A stretch of DNA of 64,000 nucleotides from Clostridia bacterium (lineage in GTDB: Bacteria; Bacillota; Clostridia; Oscillospirales; CAG-272): assembly GCA_017942005.1 (NCBI GenBank), contig JAGAVJ010000021.1:62001-126000 (forward strand), read 5' to 3'. Below the pieces are notes generated by a model that had not been told where the DNA came from, searched no databases, and saw only the letters and a program-made list of their open reading frames with translations. The first letter of the stretch is position 1. Every line of letters begins with the position of its first letter. Position numbers and translations under genes: made by a program. Below are positions 34,730 to 44,092 of the stretch, piece by piece.

Positions 34730-34779
34730 TTAAGTCCTAACGGCTATAAGCTCTTATCGCTATAAGCGCTGACGACGTG

Positions 34780-35295
34780 TTAATTTTTGATAGGGGACAG
34801 GATGACAGACATCGAACGTCCTTCCAGTGTCGGCTTCTTGTCAGTGCTTCCGGCTTCGGCGCATGCCGCAAGGAACCGCGCGATGACTTCACGTCCATTG
34901 TCAAGGTGGCTCATTTCACGTCCCTTGAACTTTACAATGACTTTTACCTTGTTTCCGTCTGCGAGAAAACGAAGCGCATGATTGACACGGGTTTCAAAGT
35001 CGTGCGTATCAATGGTGCAGGAAAGCTGAATTTCCTTGACCTTGACGATTTGCTGATTCTTGCGTGCTTCCTTTTCCTTTTTGATGCGCTCGAAACGGTA
35101 TTTTCCGTAATCCATGATACGGCAAACCGGGGGTTCTGCATTTGGGGAGATCATTACAAGATCAAGTCCCTTCTGTTCTGCCATATCCTGCGCCTGTGCA
35201 AGCTTGACGATACCGACCTGTTCGCCGTCTGCACCAATCAGACGTACTTCGTTTGCGCGAATCTGCTCATTGATCTGCAGTTCTTTTGTGCTAAT
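34780..35295 (-). CDS. infC: Translation initiation factor IF-3, ATT start
   Basis: A 171-residue IF-3 that keeps ribosomal subunits apart and checks start codons. The N domain (KELQINEQIRANEVRLIG, RIMDYGKYRFE), the linker and the C domain (HDFETRVNHALRFL, VIVKFKGREMSHLDNG) are all present. The start is placed at ATT (35295-35293), eight bases after a strong GGAGGTG. The ATT codon is a known feature of infC that lets IF-3 limit its own translation. Upstream ATG frames have no Shine-Dalgarno and give a non-homologous extension. First gene of infC-rpmI-rplT. Confidence 0.95.
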   Translation of the reverse strand: MSTKELQINEQIRANEVRLIGADGEQVGIVKLAQAQDMAEQKGLDLVMISPNAEPPVCRIMDYGKYRFERIKKEKEARKNQQIVKVKEIQLSCTIDTHDFETRVNHALRFLADGNKVKVIVKFKGREMSHLDNGREVIARFLAACAEAGSTDKKPTLEGRSMSVILSPIKN

Positions 35296-35313
35296 AGCTA
35301 AGCACCTCCATTT

Positions 35314-35465
35314 AAAATAAAAAAATGCGAAAACCGCATTACGGTCTCCGCACAACATGACACTGCTGCATACAATCCATATATCCAGCAGGGCAATTTG
35401 TTTTTATCAACCGGCACATGACACAGTGACGGTGAGAACGGAGAACGTTCTGCTTCATTTTACTA
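35314..35465 (-). ncRNA. L20-type leader with attenuator before infC
   Basis: The transcript from the promoter at 35470-35498 has a leader of about 170 bases. Near its end TGCGGAGACCG pairs with CGGTTTTCGCA (35353-35326, with G-U pairs), followed by a run of T. This is a terminator only 18-20 bases before the infC Shine-Dalgarno. In Firmicutes this operon is repressed by L20 through such a leader. The L20-binding part was not identified in detail. The rest of the gap up to 35630 holds the promoter and nothing else recognised. Confidence 0.7.
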
Positions 35466-35469
35466 TGTT

Positions 35470-35498
35470 ATTATATCATAAAATATGCGTGATGTCAA
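35470..35498 (-). promoter_or_regulatory. Consensus sigma-A promoter for infC-rpmI-rplT
   Basis: On the minus strand a perfect TTGACA (35498-35493), 17 bases, and a perfect TATAAT (35475-35470). Confidence 0.92.
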
Positions 35499-35630
35499 GG
35501 ACTTTTCCGGAATTTTTTTCACTTTTTCATACGATTTTTGCATAAAAGAAGGGAATACACAAAATATCTGTCCAAAAATACATGCCGTTCTGCATTCGTG
35601 CATAAGGATACCATTACGCTGCGCATAACA

Positions 35631-36308
35631 TCAGAAACCGAGCGCTTCACCGACAAGAATGACTTTAATGTGTCCGGGAATACGCTGTCTTCCGCAGACG
35701 ACATAGTTTGCGCAAATACGTTCCTCCGCCGCACAGCCGGAGCAGATTTCATCATCTCCTGTACGCATCAGGGAAACACACTTTCCGGTTCTTGCACACG
35801 GAGTGGAGCAGGAGAGACGAGTTGCGTTTGCTGGTGCGGCGGTCGTTTTCACGCGCTTGACGGCGTCTTCCACCGTCGATACGATTTTGTTGATGCCTGC
35901 AACCACAACGACAGAATCCGGACCGTACAGCAGCGCTGCAACACGGTTGGAGTTCCCGTCGACATTGTACAAAGCGCCGGTTTCTGTGACAGCATTGGTA
36001 CTCATTAAGTAGACGTCACAGCACAGAGACTGGCGGAAAATCAATTTGCGTTCCTCCTGTGTCAACCCTTCTGCATAGCGGTCCAGAAAATGATAATTTC
36101 CGTTGCGCAGCAGCTGTATGGCGCCGATTTCATCAAGTGTTACCGAGCCGCCGACTCCGACCGTACAGCCGGGCGCCAGATAGCCGCGTACAAGCGACAG
36201 CGCTTCTTCTTTTGTTTTTGCGAATACTGCTTCCATATTGTTGCGCCGCAGGTTTTCTATTGTGGTTTCGATTTTCTTTGCCTGCAGTTCTTCCATTGCG
36301 GGATGCAT
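35631..36308 (-). CDS. LUD-domain protein (LutC/YkgG-like)
   Basis: A 225-residue protein of the LUD (lactate utilisation, former DUF162) family. Family blocks: NNMEAVFAKTKEEALSLV, TVGVGGSVTLDEIGAIQLL and YLMSTNAVTETGALYNVDG, then VVVVAGINKIV. The C-terminus is Cys-rich (CSTPCARTGKC, CSGCAAEERIC), which could bind metal or an iron-sulfur cluster. It is monocistronic, so a LutABC-type lactate oxidation complex is not evident here; many Clostridia carry such solo copies of unknown role. The start at 36308 has AAAAGGAG eight bases upstream. Confidence 0.88.
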   Translation of the reverse strand: MHPAMEELQAKKIETTIENLRRNNMEAVFAKTKEEALSLVRGYLAPGCTVGVGGSVTLDEIGAIQLLRNGNYHFLDRYAEGLTQEERKLIFRQSLCCDVYLMSTNAVTETGALYNVDGNSNRVAALLYGPDSVVVVAGINKIVSTVEDAVKRVKTTAAPANATRLSCSTPCARTGKCVSLMRTGDDEICSGCAAEERICANYVVCGRQRIPGHIKVILVGEALGF

Positions 36309-36345
36309 GATATACACTCCTTTTCCTTCATCATGATGTATGTAT

Positions 36346-36374
36346 AGTTTACCATAAAATGGCTGCAATGTCAA
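36346..36374 (-). promoter_or_regulatory. Sigma-A promoter for the LUD gene
   Basis: TTGACA (36374-36369), 17 bases, TAAACT (36351-36346) on the minus strand. It is divergent from the promoter of the sigma-factor gene. Confidence 0.75.
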
Positions 36375-36434
36375 TGAAAATTGAAAATACGGAAAAAGAA
36401 TAATGATGTTGTTAAAAAATCGTCAAAAGTTCTA

Positions 36435-36463
36435 TTGCATTCCCGAAAAATGTGTGTTATAAT
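36435..36463 (+). promoter_or_regulatory. Sigma-A-like promoter for the membrane sigma-factor gene
   Basis: TTGCAT (36435-36440), 17 bases, TATAAT (36458-36463), about 34 bases before the TTG start. The gene therefore seems to be expressed by the housekeeping polymerase. Confidence 0.7.
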
Positions 36464-36496
36464 TAAAATAATATGAAGTTGAGAGGATGATGTAAC

Positions 36497-38983
36497 TTGA
36501 TCGACTATTCCGACCTATCGATATTGGTTGAGCGCGTTAAGCATAGTGACCAGAAGGCATTTGAACAGCTCTATATGAAAACCTACCGGATAGTCTACGG
36601 AATAGCCTGCTCTATCTTACGCGACAAAAATTATGCTGAGGATATCACGCAGGAGGTTTACATCAAAGTTTATCTTCATATTGATCAGCTGAAAGACAGT
36701 AATAACTTCATTAGTTGGCTGCATATGATTACGATAAATACCTGTCAGGATCATCTCAGGCATGAGAATCGCTGCAATGATATCATTTTGGACGATAACG
36801 GAAGCGATTTTGTAGATGATTGGATCAAAGGAAAATATCTGGTTGAGCTTTTCGATGGTATTATCTCGGTTTTACCAGAGGAACAACGCAGAGTTATATA
36901 CCTTTTTTATTATCGTCAGATGACGGTCTGGCAGATTGCCGCGCTTGAGGACTGTCCGGTCGGAACGGTCAAAAGCCGTCTTGCTTACGCGAGACGTACA
37001 CTCAAGAAAGCGCTCTTGGACGAGGAGCGGCGTTCTGGCGAAAAACTGATGCTTTCACCTGTCACTGCGGCTTTGAGTGTCATGATGTCTCTGCCTGTAG
37101 CTGATTTCACGCTCTCTTTGGATACCGCAGTAAAAATTCTTGCATCGGTTTTATCCGCAGTAAGCGCTGCCGGTTCAGCTGCCGACGGCGGAATTCACAT
37201 CATTTCAGATATAACCGAAGAGAAGCAGCCGTTCATCTTCAAAAGGTGGATAGTGAAGATTTCACTAATATCAGTGATATTCGCTGCATTATCAGTGAGT
37301 ATACCGACAATTCTTATCATATCGGCGATGGTTTCAAAAAATGCTGTCAACGCCTCGCTCAATTCAGAAAAATCACTCCCAGACACGCAGCCGATAATAG
37401 TATCTCCACCAGATGATCTACAGCCAGACTCTGAAAGTATTGACATATTTCTTCCAAAAGAAACCGAAAACCCGGATTCGGAAGTTGTACACACATCGCT
37501 GCTTGACAATTCCAGAGCCGCATATACTGTGGATGAAGGCCGATATATTTATACTCCGTGTGTTTGTGAGACTGATATAAACATATCAGCGCCACGGCGT
37601 ATTATGGAATGGACCCCAGACGGAGTTGCTTCCGAAGGCGAATATTTTGATGTCCCAGTTTCAAAGGATTGGATTTCGTCGGTCGCATATGATTCGGATA
37701 GTCCTTATGATACCTCAGCGCTTGATTTCACACTAAAAATGTCGTGGGATGATGACTGGCTTTATGTATACACCGAATTTATAGATACAGACGGATACAA
37801 CTGTATTTCAAGAAAAGACATCGAGCGTGAGCTTTGGTATGAAAGTATGCTTCAGCTTTCTATTGCGGCGTCAGAAAATGACAACGATTATCAGAATATG
37901 ATCGTTGCACTGAATTCATACGGTGATAAACGGACGAGAATTGCCAGCTACAGCCGCTATATTCCGCAAGACGATGATTTTTCGGTGACTGTTTCTCAGG
38001 GAAAGAATGGAGACCGGGTGATTTACGAGGTCAGAGTCCCCTTTGAATCATTCAGCGACGATAATGCAGTGTATGGAAATATTTATCGCTTCGCTATGGT
38101 AATCAGCTGGGGCAACAATGGAATGTTACGCCATACACAGCTTGCCGAAGGAATATCCGGTGATCATATCGGAGTCCCGTCAATGTTTGCTTATCTGACA
38201 CTCACCGATGAGCCGAATGCTTCTAATACAAGGCTCAACAGCAAGAGATTCTATGATACAAACGATATAGCATTTCTTAATACAATGATCGAGGAGCACA
38301 ATCTGCCGCTCACAAAAGCGCCTGCTGACGGTTCATCCGTTCCAGACGACTGGAAGGAACACATGATATTCGGCGGTGAGGATAACCGGCTTTTAATGCT
38401 CAAACTCTCGGATATGAATGTCGGCGGAACTGTTGATCTTTCTGGATTTGACAGTCTCAGGCTTGCCGAGCTTGAACGGTCGTCGATAAAATCTATAGAT
38501 GCACACGGACTGAAACGGCTCAAAACGCTGCTATGCGACGGCAATGAACTCACCGAACTGAATATTACCGGAGATATATTTCTTTCAACGCTGTCCTGCC
38601 GCCACAATAAACTGTCAACGCTGAGGTTTACAGGGGCAGAAAATATCAAATTGTTGTACTGTGATGGAAATCTGTTGTCAGAGCTTGACATCAATCGTCT
38701 GAGGTATCTGACCAGACTTTGCTGTTCAGTAAACCTTTTGGAGCGTATCGACCTGACGTACAATTATAACCTCAGTGAATTATTATGCGAATACAATATG
38801 ATAACCGAGCTTGACCTTTCGTCATGCAAGGAGCTTTATAATTTACATTGTGAGCACAATCTTCTTGAAACGGAGCAGTATCATAATCAACACGATTTTT
38901 ACGAATTGGAACGGTCAGATAAATATATCACCTATCAGTGCAGCTGTGGATACAGATATTCAGAATATTTACCTGAAAAATAA
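36497..38983 (+). CDS. ECF-type sigma factor fused to membrane helix, CBM9-like domain and leucine-rich repeats
   Basis: An 828-residue fusion. Residues ~20-90 are sigma region 2 (AFEQLYMKTYRIVYGIACS, YAEDITQEVYIKVYLHI) and ~120-175 region 4 (LPEEQRRVIYLFYYRQMTVW, CPVGTVKSRLAYARRTLK). A single hydrophobic helix follows at ~250-275 (ISLISVIFAALSVSIPTILI). The remainder, probably outside the membrane, has an acidic Pro/Ser linker, then a ~200-residue CBM9-like beta domain (MSWDDDWLYVYTEFIDTDGY, VIYEVRVPFESF). At ~610-800 there are about nine short leucine-rich repeats (LKTLLCDGNELTELNI, LSTLSCRHNKLSTLRF). The start is TTG at 36497 after GAGAGGA. Inference: a membrane-tethered sigma factor that senses surface or carbohydrate signals; release of the sigma part might need proteolysis. 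No anti-sigma gene is adjacent. AT-rich compared with neighbours. Confidence 0.85.
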   Translation: MIDYSDLSILVERVKHSDQKAFEQLYMKTYRIVYGIACSILRDKNYAEDITQEVYIKVYLHIDQLKDSNNFISWLHMITINTCQDHLRHENRCNDIILDDNGSDFVDDWIKGKYLVELFDGIISVLPEEQRRVIYLFYYRQMTVWQIAALEDCPVGTVKSRLAYARRTLKKALLDEERRSGEKLMLSPVTAALSVMMSLPVADFTLSLDTAVKILASVLSAVSAAGSAADGGIHIISDITEEKQPFIFKRWIVKISLISVIFAALSVSIPTILIISAMVSKNAVNASLNSEKSLPDTQPIIVSPPDDLQPDSESIDIFLPKETENPDSEVVHTSLLDNSRAAYTVDEGRYIYTPCVCETDINISAPRRIMEWTPDGVASEGEYFDVPVSKDWISSVAYDSDSPYDTSALDFTLKMSWDDDWLYVYTEFIDTDGYNCISRKDIERELWYESMLQLSIAASENDNDYQNMIVALNSYGDKRTRIASYSRYIPQDDDFSVTVSQGKNGDRVIYEVRVPFESFSDDNAVYGNIYRFAMVISWGNNGMLRHTQLAEGISGDHIGVPSMFAYLTLTDEPNASNTRLNSKRFYDTNDIAFLNTMIEEHNLPLTKAPADGSSVPDDWKEHMIFGGEDNRLLMLKLSDMNVGGTVDLSGFDSLRLAELERSSIKSIDAHGLKRLKTLLCDGNELTELNITGDIFLSTLSCRHNKLSTLRFTGAENIKLLYCDGNLLSELDINRLRYLTRLCCSVNLLERIDLTYNYNLSELLCEYNMITELDLSSCKELYNLHCEHNLLETEQYHNQHDFYELERSDKYITYQCSCGYRYSEYLPEK

Positions 38984-38987
38984 TGTA

Positions 38988-39032
38988 TAAAAAGTCACCG
39001 GAAAAATTTTTTCGGTGATTTTTTTATTTTTT
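38988..39032 (+). terminator. Intrinsic terminator after the sigma-factor gene
   Basis: AAGTCACCGGAAAA and TTTTTTCGGTGATT form a stem directly followed by a long T-rich tail. The LRR gene therefore needs its own promoter, which I could not identify with confidence in 39033-39262. Confidence 0.75.
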
Positions 39033-39262
39033 TGTAAAAAAGTAAAACCAAAAAGCTTTTTCATACGTCTTATTAATAACAATAAAATTTTGTCAAACAG
39101 CCCATGTAAATAAAAGTATACATTTAAATACGATTCATATGGCCTTGTACTTGAATCAATGCTGTGAACATAACACTTTTATTGTATTTAAATATAAGTT
39201 CAATTTTTAACTTATCTGGAAAAACTATCGTAAGGCGATAGTCAAAGAAAGGATTGACACCA

Positions 39263-42200
39263 ATGAAAAGATCGCTCATTTTAGCATCTCTGTGCGCGTG
39301 TATGACAGCTGCGGCTGTAATGACAACCCTGGCATATGAAACGGAAGGAGGAACAATGACAGCCTCAATGACTACTGTTCAATCGGACATTGATACTGCG
39401 AAAATTTCAGAAGAAGCTGAGATAGTTGAAACTGCATCCTGCGGCGAAAATGCCAGGTGGACTTTTTATTCCAATGGACTTTTGGAAATAAACGGCAGCG
39501 GCGAGATGACTTCTTGTGAATATAAAGAGGACTATTTAACAGACATAACAGAAGTTGTTTTTTCAGATGAAATAACATTGATATGTGGTGGAGCTTTTGA
39601 GGGGTGTTCCAATTTAACTACAGTAACACTTCCAGACAGTCTTGAAACTATATGTAGTAATGCTTTTTATACATGCAGTAAACTTGAATCTATAGAAATT
39701 CCAAATGGAACTACCTCTATTGAGAATAGTGCATTCGATGACTGTACGGCATTGGAAACTATTACAATTCCTGAAAGTATCACAAATATGGGAGACGGTG
39801 TGTTTTCTGGTTGTAATACCCTTTCCTATGTAATATTTAATGGGCAACTGGAAGAAATAGCAAACGGTACCTTTAATTGCTGTTTCAATTTAACAAAAAT
39901 CAATATTCCTAATAGTGTAAAAAGAATAGGCGATTGGGCGTTTAATAGCTGCAAAGCGCTTACAGAAGTAACGTTGCCAAACTCACTGGAAACCATTGGA
40001 AATCAGGCGTTCTATCATTGTGAAGCGTTAAAAAGCATCATAATACCAGATAGTGTAACCTCTATTGGAGAAGAGGCATTTCATACCTGCGTTAATTTAT
40101 CTACTGTTACGCTTCCTGCTAATATGGATACAATAGCTGGAGGGGCTTTCTGCGAATGCAGCAGCTTGACTAATGTCATCATTCCAGAAGGTGTTACATA
40201 CATTAACGATTGGGCGTTTGCTGATTGCCCAGCACTTACAGAAGTAATGTTGCCAAATTCACTGGAAACCATTGGAAATGTGGCATTTTATAGATGTAAT
40301 GCATTAGAACGTATCATAATACCAAATGGAGTAACACATATTGGCGATGAGGCGTTTGCTGAATGCACTGCGCTTACAGAGGTAACATTGTCGAAATCGC
40401 TGGAGACCATAGGATATCGGGCATTCTGCGCCTGTAATTCGTTAAATCGTATTTCAATACCGGATAGTGTAACTTCTATTGGTGAAGAAGCTTTTTTTGG
40501 ATGTTGGAATTTATCATCTGCCACACTTCCTGCTGATATCACAACGATAGCTTTTGGTACTTTCCATGAATGTGCCCTGACAGAAATTGCCATTCCGGAT
40601 GGCGTAACCGAAATTTGCGATCAGGCGTTTTATAATTGCCCATTGCTTACAACAGTAATATTACCGGCTTCGTTGGAAACAATAGGAAATAATGCATTTG
40701 ATGGCTGTAAAGCGTTGAATACTATCACAATTCCTAAAAGTATCACAAAAATGGGAGAATATGTCTTTTCGGGTTGTGAGGTTCTTTCTTTCGTAACATT
40801 TGAAGGACAAGAAGGACAACTGGAAGAAATAGCAAACGGTACCTTTCAATCCTGTGTCAATTTAACAACAATCAATATTCCTAATAGTGTAAAAAGAATC
40901 GGTGATTGGGCGTTTAATAGCTGCAATGCGCTTACAGAAGTAACGCTTCCCGTTTCGTTGGAAACAATAAGTGCTGAAGCATTTTCTCATTCTGGCATCA
41001 CAAAAATAATAATCCCGGATTCTGTAATAAGTATTGGCGAAAATGTATTTTTTGACTGTTGGGGTTTAGAAGAAATAATTATATCTGAACAGAGTCAACT
41101 TGAATCAGTCGGCGCTTGTGCTTTCCAAAGCACAATAATCCAAACGATTCAGTTTTCTGACAGTTTGAAATCGATAGGAAACGGAGCATTTTGTTTTTGC
41201 GGCAGTCTTGAATCTGTAACTTTAGGAAACGAACTTGAAACAATAGGAGGTGAAGCATTTTCTCATTGTGAAGCGTTAAAAAGCATCATAATACCAGATA
41301 GTGTAAATTATATTGAAAACGATGCATTTATTGGCTGCGTAAGTTTGTCTTCTGTTATGCTTCCGACGACTATTGAAACAATGGGGACTGGAGTATTCAG
41401 CGATTGTTCCAGTTTGACAGAAATTACAATTCCAAATGGTTTGATAAAGCTTAACGATTGGATGTTTCATAATTGTGAAAAATTAACATCTGTAATATTG
41501 CCCGAAGGTTTAACTGAAATTGGAGAGGGCGCATTTTGTAATTGTACTGCACTTACAGAAGTAACGTTGCCCGATTTACTGGAAACCATTGGAAATCAGG
41601 CGTTCTATCATTGTGAAGTGTTAAAAAGCATCAAAATACCGGATAGTGTAACCTCTATTGGTGAAGATGCATTCAATGGTTGTTTGGGTTTGTCATATGT
41701 TACACTTCCCGCCTATATCGAAACGATAGCCAAGAGCACTTTCTGCGATTGCGGCAGCTTAACAGAAATTGTCATTCCAGATAGCGTGACATCCATTGGC
41801 GATTGGGCATTTGCTCATACTGCCATCACGGAAATAACGATTCCGGATTTTGTAACAAACATTGGCGAATATGCATTTTATTGTACTCTATTGAAATCAT
41901 TCCGGTTTCCGGAAAATATTACAGTGATCTCTGAAGGAATATTCAGGGATTGCCCCGATCTTCAAATGGTAACAGTTTATGGAAACGTGACGCAAATAGA
42001 AGAAAAAGCATTTTGGTCATGCGGAAATCTTCAATCTGTAAACTTTTTCGGGGATGCCCCGCGAATTGCTGATACGGCTTTCCTTCAAGTAAACACTGAT
42101 ATGCTGCGGTTATATTATAAAAGTGACAGAAACGGTTGGGAAAACGCTGATTATCATTATGAAAATATTGTAAATGAGATTGGAGATACATATACGTTTT

Positions 42201-43171
42201 CTTTAATAGTATCTCCTCACGATGTATGTAGTGACGAAACCCTCTGCGACAATGTCTGTGATGTTTGCGGCGAATATTTAAACAACATCAAAGCAAAGCT
42301 TGTCAGCCATTCTCTCAGCCTTGCAGGAGATATTGCAGCAAACTTCATCGTAGAATTTAAAGAACAGCCCTCACTGGATATCCGTATGATCTTTACGGTA
42401 AATGGAGAAGAGCAGGCGGTTTCGATATCGGAAGCAACATTAAAGACTGGCACGGCATCTACCTATATATTCCCCTGCCATGTTGGCGCACCGCAGATGA
42501 CAGAACCGATTTATGGATATATCTCCGATGGTATAAATCAAAGCTCTACATTTACTTATACTGTAAAAACCTATGCCGACGCCATTTTAAACATGGCGCC
42601 AAGTGAAAACAATGATAAGCTTCAAAATCTTGTTCAGGCAATGCTGAATTACGGTGCATATTCACAGATGTATTTTAAGGTAAATATAGACAGCCTTGCC
42701 GCTGAGGTCGGTGAGGAGGAGCTAACGGCATTCATATCAATTGATGACGAATACGCCTTCGTAAAGCCCATAATTCCGGAAGGTTTTGGATTGTCCTACG
42801 CTGGTTCCAGCTTGATATTGAATTCCAATACCGTATTAAGACATTATTTTGACTTAGAGTCCGGAAGCACGATTAAGGATTATACCATTACGGCAACAAC
42901 AGATGGCAATCAAAACATGCCATTGATACTTGGGGAGAAAAACGGTAAAAAATATGTACAGATTGAAAATATATCTGCTGCCGACCTTGACGTCAAGTAT
43001 GAAATTACAGTTTCTAAGAATGATGAAAGTTTTACAATGGTATATAGTCCGCTTACCTATATAAGAAATAAACTGAATAGTTCAACGCCACATCTTAGTC
43101 ATCTTGTAAATGCGCTTTATCTTTACCATACAGCGGCAGAAACGTATTTACACTATTCAAAGGAGCCTTGA
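39263..43171 (+). CDS. BspA-type leucine-rich-repeat surface protein
   Basis: A 1302-residue secreted protein. A signal peptide (MKRSLILASLCACMTAAAVM, ending near TLAYE) is followed by roughly 38 LRR_5-type repeats of about 23 residues (pattern LTEVTLPNSLETIGNQAFYHC) from residue ~55 to ~940. The C-terminal ~300 residues form a non-repeat domain (CSDETLCDNVCDVCGEYL, HSLSLAGDIAANFIVEF) of the type that ends many ruminococcal surface proteins. BspA-type LRR proteins bind host or bacterial surfaces. No sortase motif is present; the SLH protein that overlaps its stop codon may serve as the anchor. The ATG at 39263 has AAAGGA nine bases upstream; a TTG three codons earlier is less likely. Long near-identical internal DNA repeats are present. 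Confidence 0.92.
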   Translation: MKRSLILASLCACMTAAAVMTTLAYETEGGTMTASMTTVQSDIDTAKISEEAEIVETASCGENARWTFYSNGLLEINGSGEMTSCEYKEDYLTDITEVVFSDEITLICGGAFEGCSNLTTVTLPDSLETICSNAFYTCSKLESIEIPNGTTSIENSAFDDCTALETITIPESITNMGDGVFSGCNTLSYVIFNGQLEEIANGTFNCCFNLTKINIPNSVKRIGDWAFNSCKALTEVTLPNSLETIGNQAFYHCEALKSIIIPDSVTSIGEEAFHTCVNLSTVTLPANMDTIAGGAFCECSSLTNVIIPEGVTYINDWAFADCPALTEVMLPNSLETIGNVAFYRCNALERIIIPNGVTHIGDEAFAECTALTEVTLSKSLETIGYRAFCACNSLNRISIPDSVTSIGEEAFFGCWNLSSATLPADITTIAFGTFHECALTEIAIPDGVTEICDQAFYNCPLLTTVILPASLETIGNNAFDGCKALNTITIPKSITKMGEYVFSGCEVLSFVTFEGQEGQLEEIANGTFQSCVNLTTINIPNSVKRIGDWAFNSCNALTEVTLPVSLETISAEAFSHSGITKIIIPDSVISIGENVFFDCWGLEEIIISEQSQLESVGACAFQSTIIQTIQFSDSLKSIGNGAFCFCGSLESVTLGNELETIGGEAFSHCEALKSIIIPDSVNYIENDAFIGCVSLSSVMLPTTIETMGTGVFSDCSSLTEITIPNGLIKLNDWMFHNCEKLTSVILPEGLTEIGEGAFCNCTALTEVTLPDLLETIGNQAFYHCEVLKSIKIPDSVTSIGEDAFNGCLGLSYVTLPAYIETIAKSTFCDCGSLTEIVIPDSVTSIGDWAFAHTAITEITIPDFVTNIGEYAFYCTLLKSFRFPENITVISEGIFRDCPDLQMVTVYGNVTQIEEKAFWSCGNLQSVNFFGDAPRIADTAFLQVNTDMLRLYYKSDRNGWENADYHYENIVNEIGDTYTFSLIVSPHDVCSDETLCDNVCDVCGEYLNNIKAKLVSHSLSLAGDIAANFIVEFKEQPSLDIRMIFTVNGEEQAVSISEATLKTGTASTYIFPCHVGAPQMTEPIYGYISDGINQSSTFTYTVKTYADAILNMAPSENNDKLQNLVQAMLNYGAYSQMYFKVNIDSLAAEVGEEELTAFISIDDEYAFVKPIIPEGFGLSYAGSSLILNSNTVLRHYFDLESGSTIKDYTITATTDGNQNMPLILGEKNGKKYVQIENISAADLDVKYEITVSKNDESFTMVYSPLTYIRNKLNSSTPHLSHLVNALYLYHTAAETYLHYSKEP
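39845..39985 (+). repeat. Intragenic DNA repeat in LRR gene, unit A
   Basis: The block starting CAACTGGAAGAAATAGCAAA recurs at about 40818-40958 with few changes over about 140 bases, including TAGTGTAAAAAGAAT and GATTGGGCGTTTAATAGC. It encodes LEEIANGTF and NIPNSVKRIGDWAFNSC in both places. Confidence 0.8.
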
Positions 43172-43947
43172 TTCGATTGATTAAGAAAAAATTTTATGTA
43201 TTTTTATTATTTATCTGTGTTCTTATTATGAGCGTATCTTCCCGCATTTGCAATGCTACGGTAATTGAACTTCCGGAACTGCCTCTTGAGGGTACAAAGG
43301 AAACAGAAACAAAGCCTTCTGATAATTATACCTCTCCATCAGTCATAACGGATATTGTAGAACCGGAAGTGGAACTGGATACGGATGAAACAGCGCCGCA
43401 GGAACTTACTATCAAAACAGTTCAATTCAACGATGTTTTGGTAGACAGCTATTATTATGAAGCTGTACAGTGGGCAGTTGAAAACCGTATTACAAGCGGA
43501 ACGGGCGAAGAGACATTCAGTCCGGAGGTATCCTGTACACGCGGACAGATGGTAACATTTCTCTGGAGATTGGCAAAAGAACCAGAACCAACGATACAGA
43601 AATGTCCGTTTGCTGACGTTAACGAAGACGCCTATTATTATAAAGCCGTTTTATGGGCTTTGGAAAATCATTTAACATCAGGAACATCAGACACTACATT
43701 CAGTCCTGACAGCATAGTAACCAGAGGACAAACTGTTACATTTTTATGGCGGTATGCAGGAAAACCAAGTACATCAAATTCGATAAATCCGTTTATAGAT
43801 GTGGATAGCCATGCATATTACAGTGACGGTGTGGTTTGGGCATATCAGAACCATATTACATCGGGAACATCTCAGACAGAATTTAGTCCTGATGCAAACT
43901 GTACCCGTTCGCAAATCGTGACATTTATGTGGCGTAATCAAAAATAA
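43168..43947 (+). CDS. Secreted protein with three SLH domains
   Basis: A 259-residue protein. A signal sequence (KKKFYVFLLFICVLIMSVSS, ending ...ICNA) is followed by the mature start TVIELPELPLEGTKE, a Thr/Glu/Pro-rich linker and three S-layer homology domains (FNDVLVDSYYYEAVQWAVEN, FADVNEDAYYYKAVLWALEN, FIDVDSHAYYSDGVVWAYQN, each with a TRGQ/TRSQ motif). SLH domains bind pyruvylated wall polymers. The open frame starts with TTG at 43168, overlapping the LRR stop; TTG at 43177 is better spaced from AAAGGAG. The ELPELPLE motif recurs in the 19-residue peptide at 44093. It could be a wall anchor that partners the LRR protein. Confidence 0.88.
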   Translation: MIRLIKKKFYVFLLFICVLIMSVSSRICNATVIELPELPLEGTKETETKPSDNYTSPSVITDIVEPEVELDTDETAPQELTIKTVQFNDVLVDSYYYEAVQWAVENRITSGTGEETFSPEVSCTRGQMVTFLWRLAKEPEPTIQKCPFADVNEDAYYYKAVLWALENHLTSGTSDTTFSPDSIVTRGQTVTFLWRYAGKPSTSNSINPFIDVDSHAYYSDGVVWAYQNHITSGTSQTEFSPDANCTRSQIVTFMWRNQK

Positions 43948-43974
43948 TTTTAACAGAAGAAAGGAAGAACTGTG

Positions 43975-44082
43975 ATGAACAAAGAACAATATGAAACCCC
44001 AATTATTGAGGTTGTGGAATTTGAAACTGAGGATATTATTACGACAAGCAATAATGAATTTGAATGCGAAGTTGATATTTAA
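43975..44082 (+). CDS. 35-residue peptide, candidate RiPP-like precursor 1
   Basis: The peptide starts MNKEQYETPIIEVVEF, continues ETEDIITTS and ends NNEFECEVDI. It is very acidic with one Cys. AGAAAGGAAG lies eight bases before the ATG. Short peptides with a YxTPxIEvvEFexEDiitTS form next to kinase-PqqD-peptidase genes are common in Firmicutes (general knowledge, not searched). It starts 28 bases after the SLH gene and stands before a hairpin and the modification-type genes. Role as a substrate of those enzymes is inference. Confidence 0.7.
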   Translation: MNKEQYETPIIEVVEFETEDIITTSNNEFECEVDI

Positions 44083-44092
44083 AAGTATAAAC

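Noticed and set aside
39033..39262. A promoter for the LRR gene read by the membrane sigma factor
   Set aside because: TTGTCA and TATACA are present but with unsuitable spacing, and no motif is clearly shared with the region before the sigma gene.
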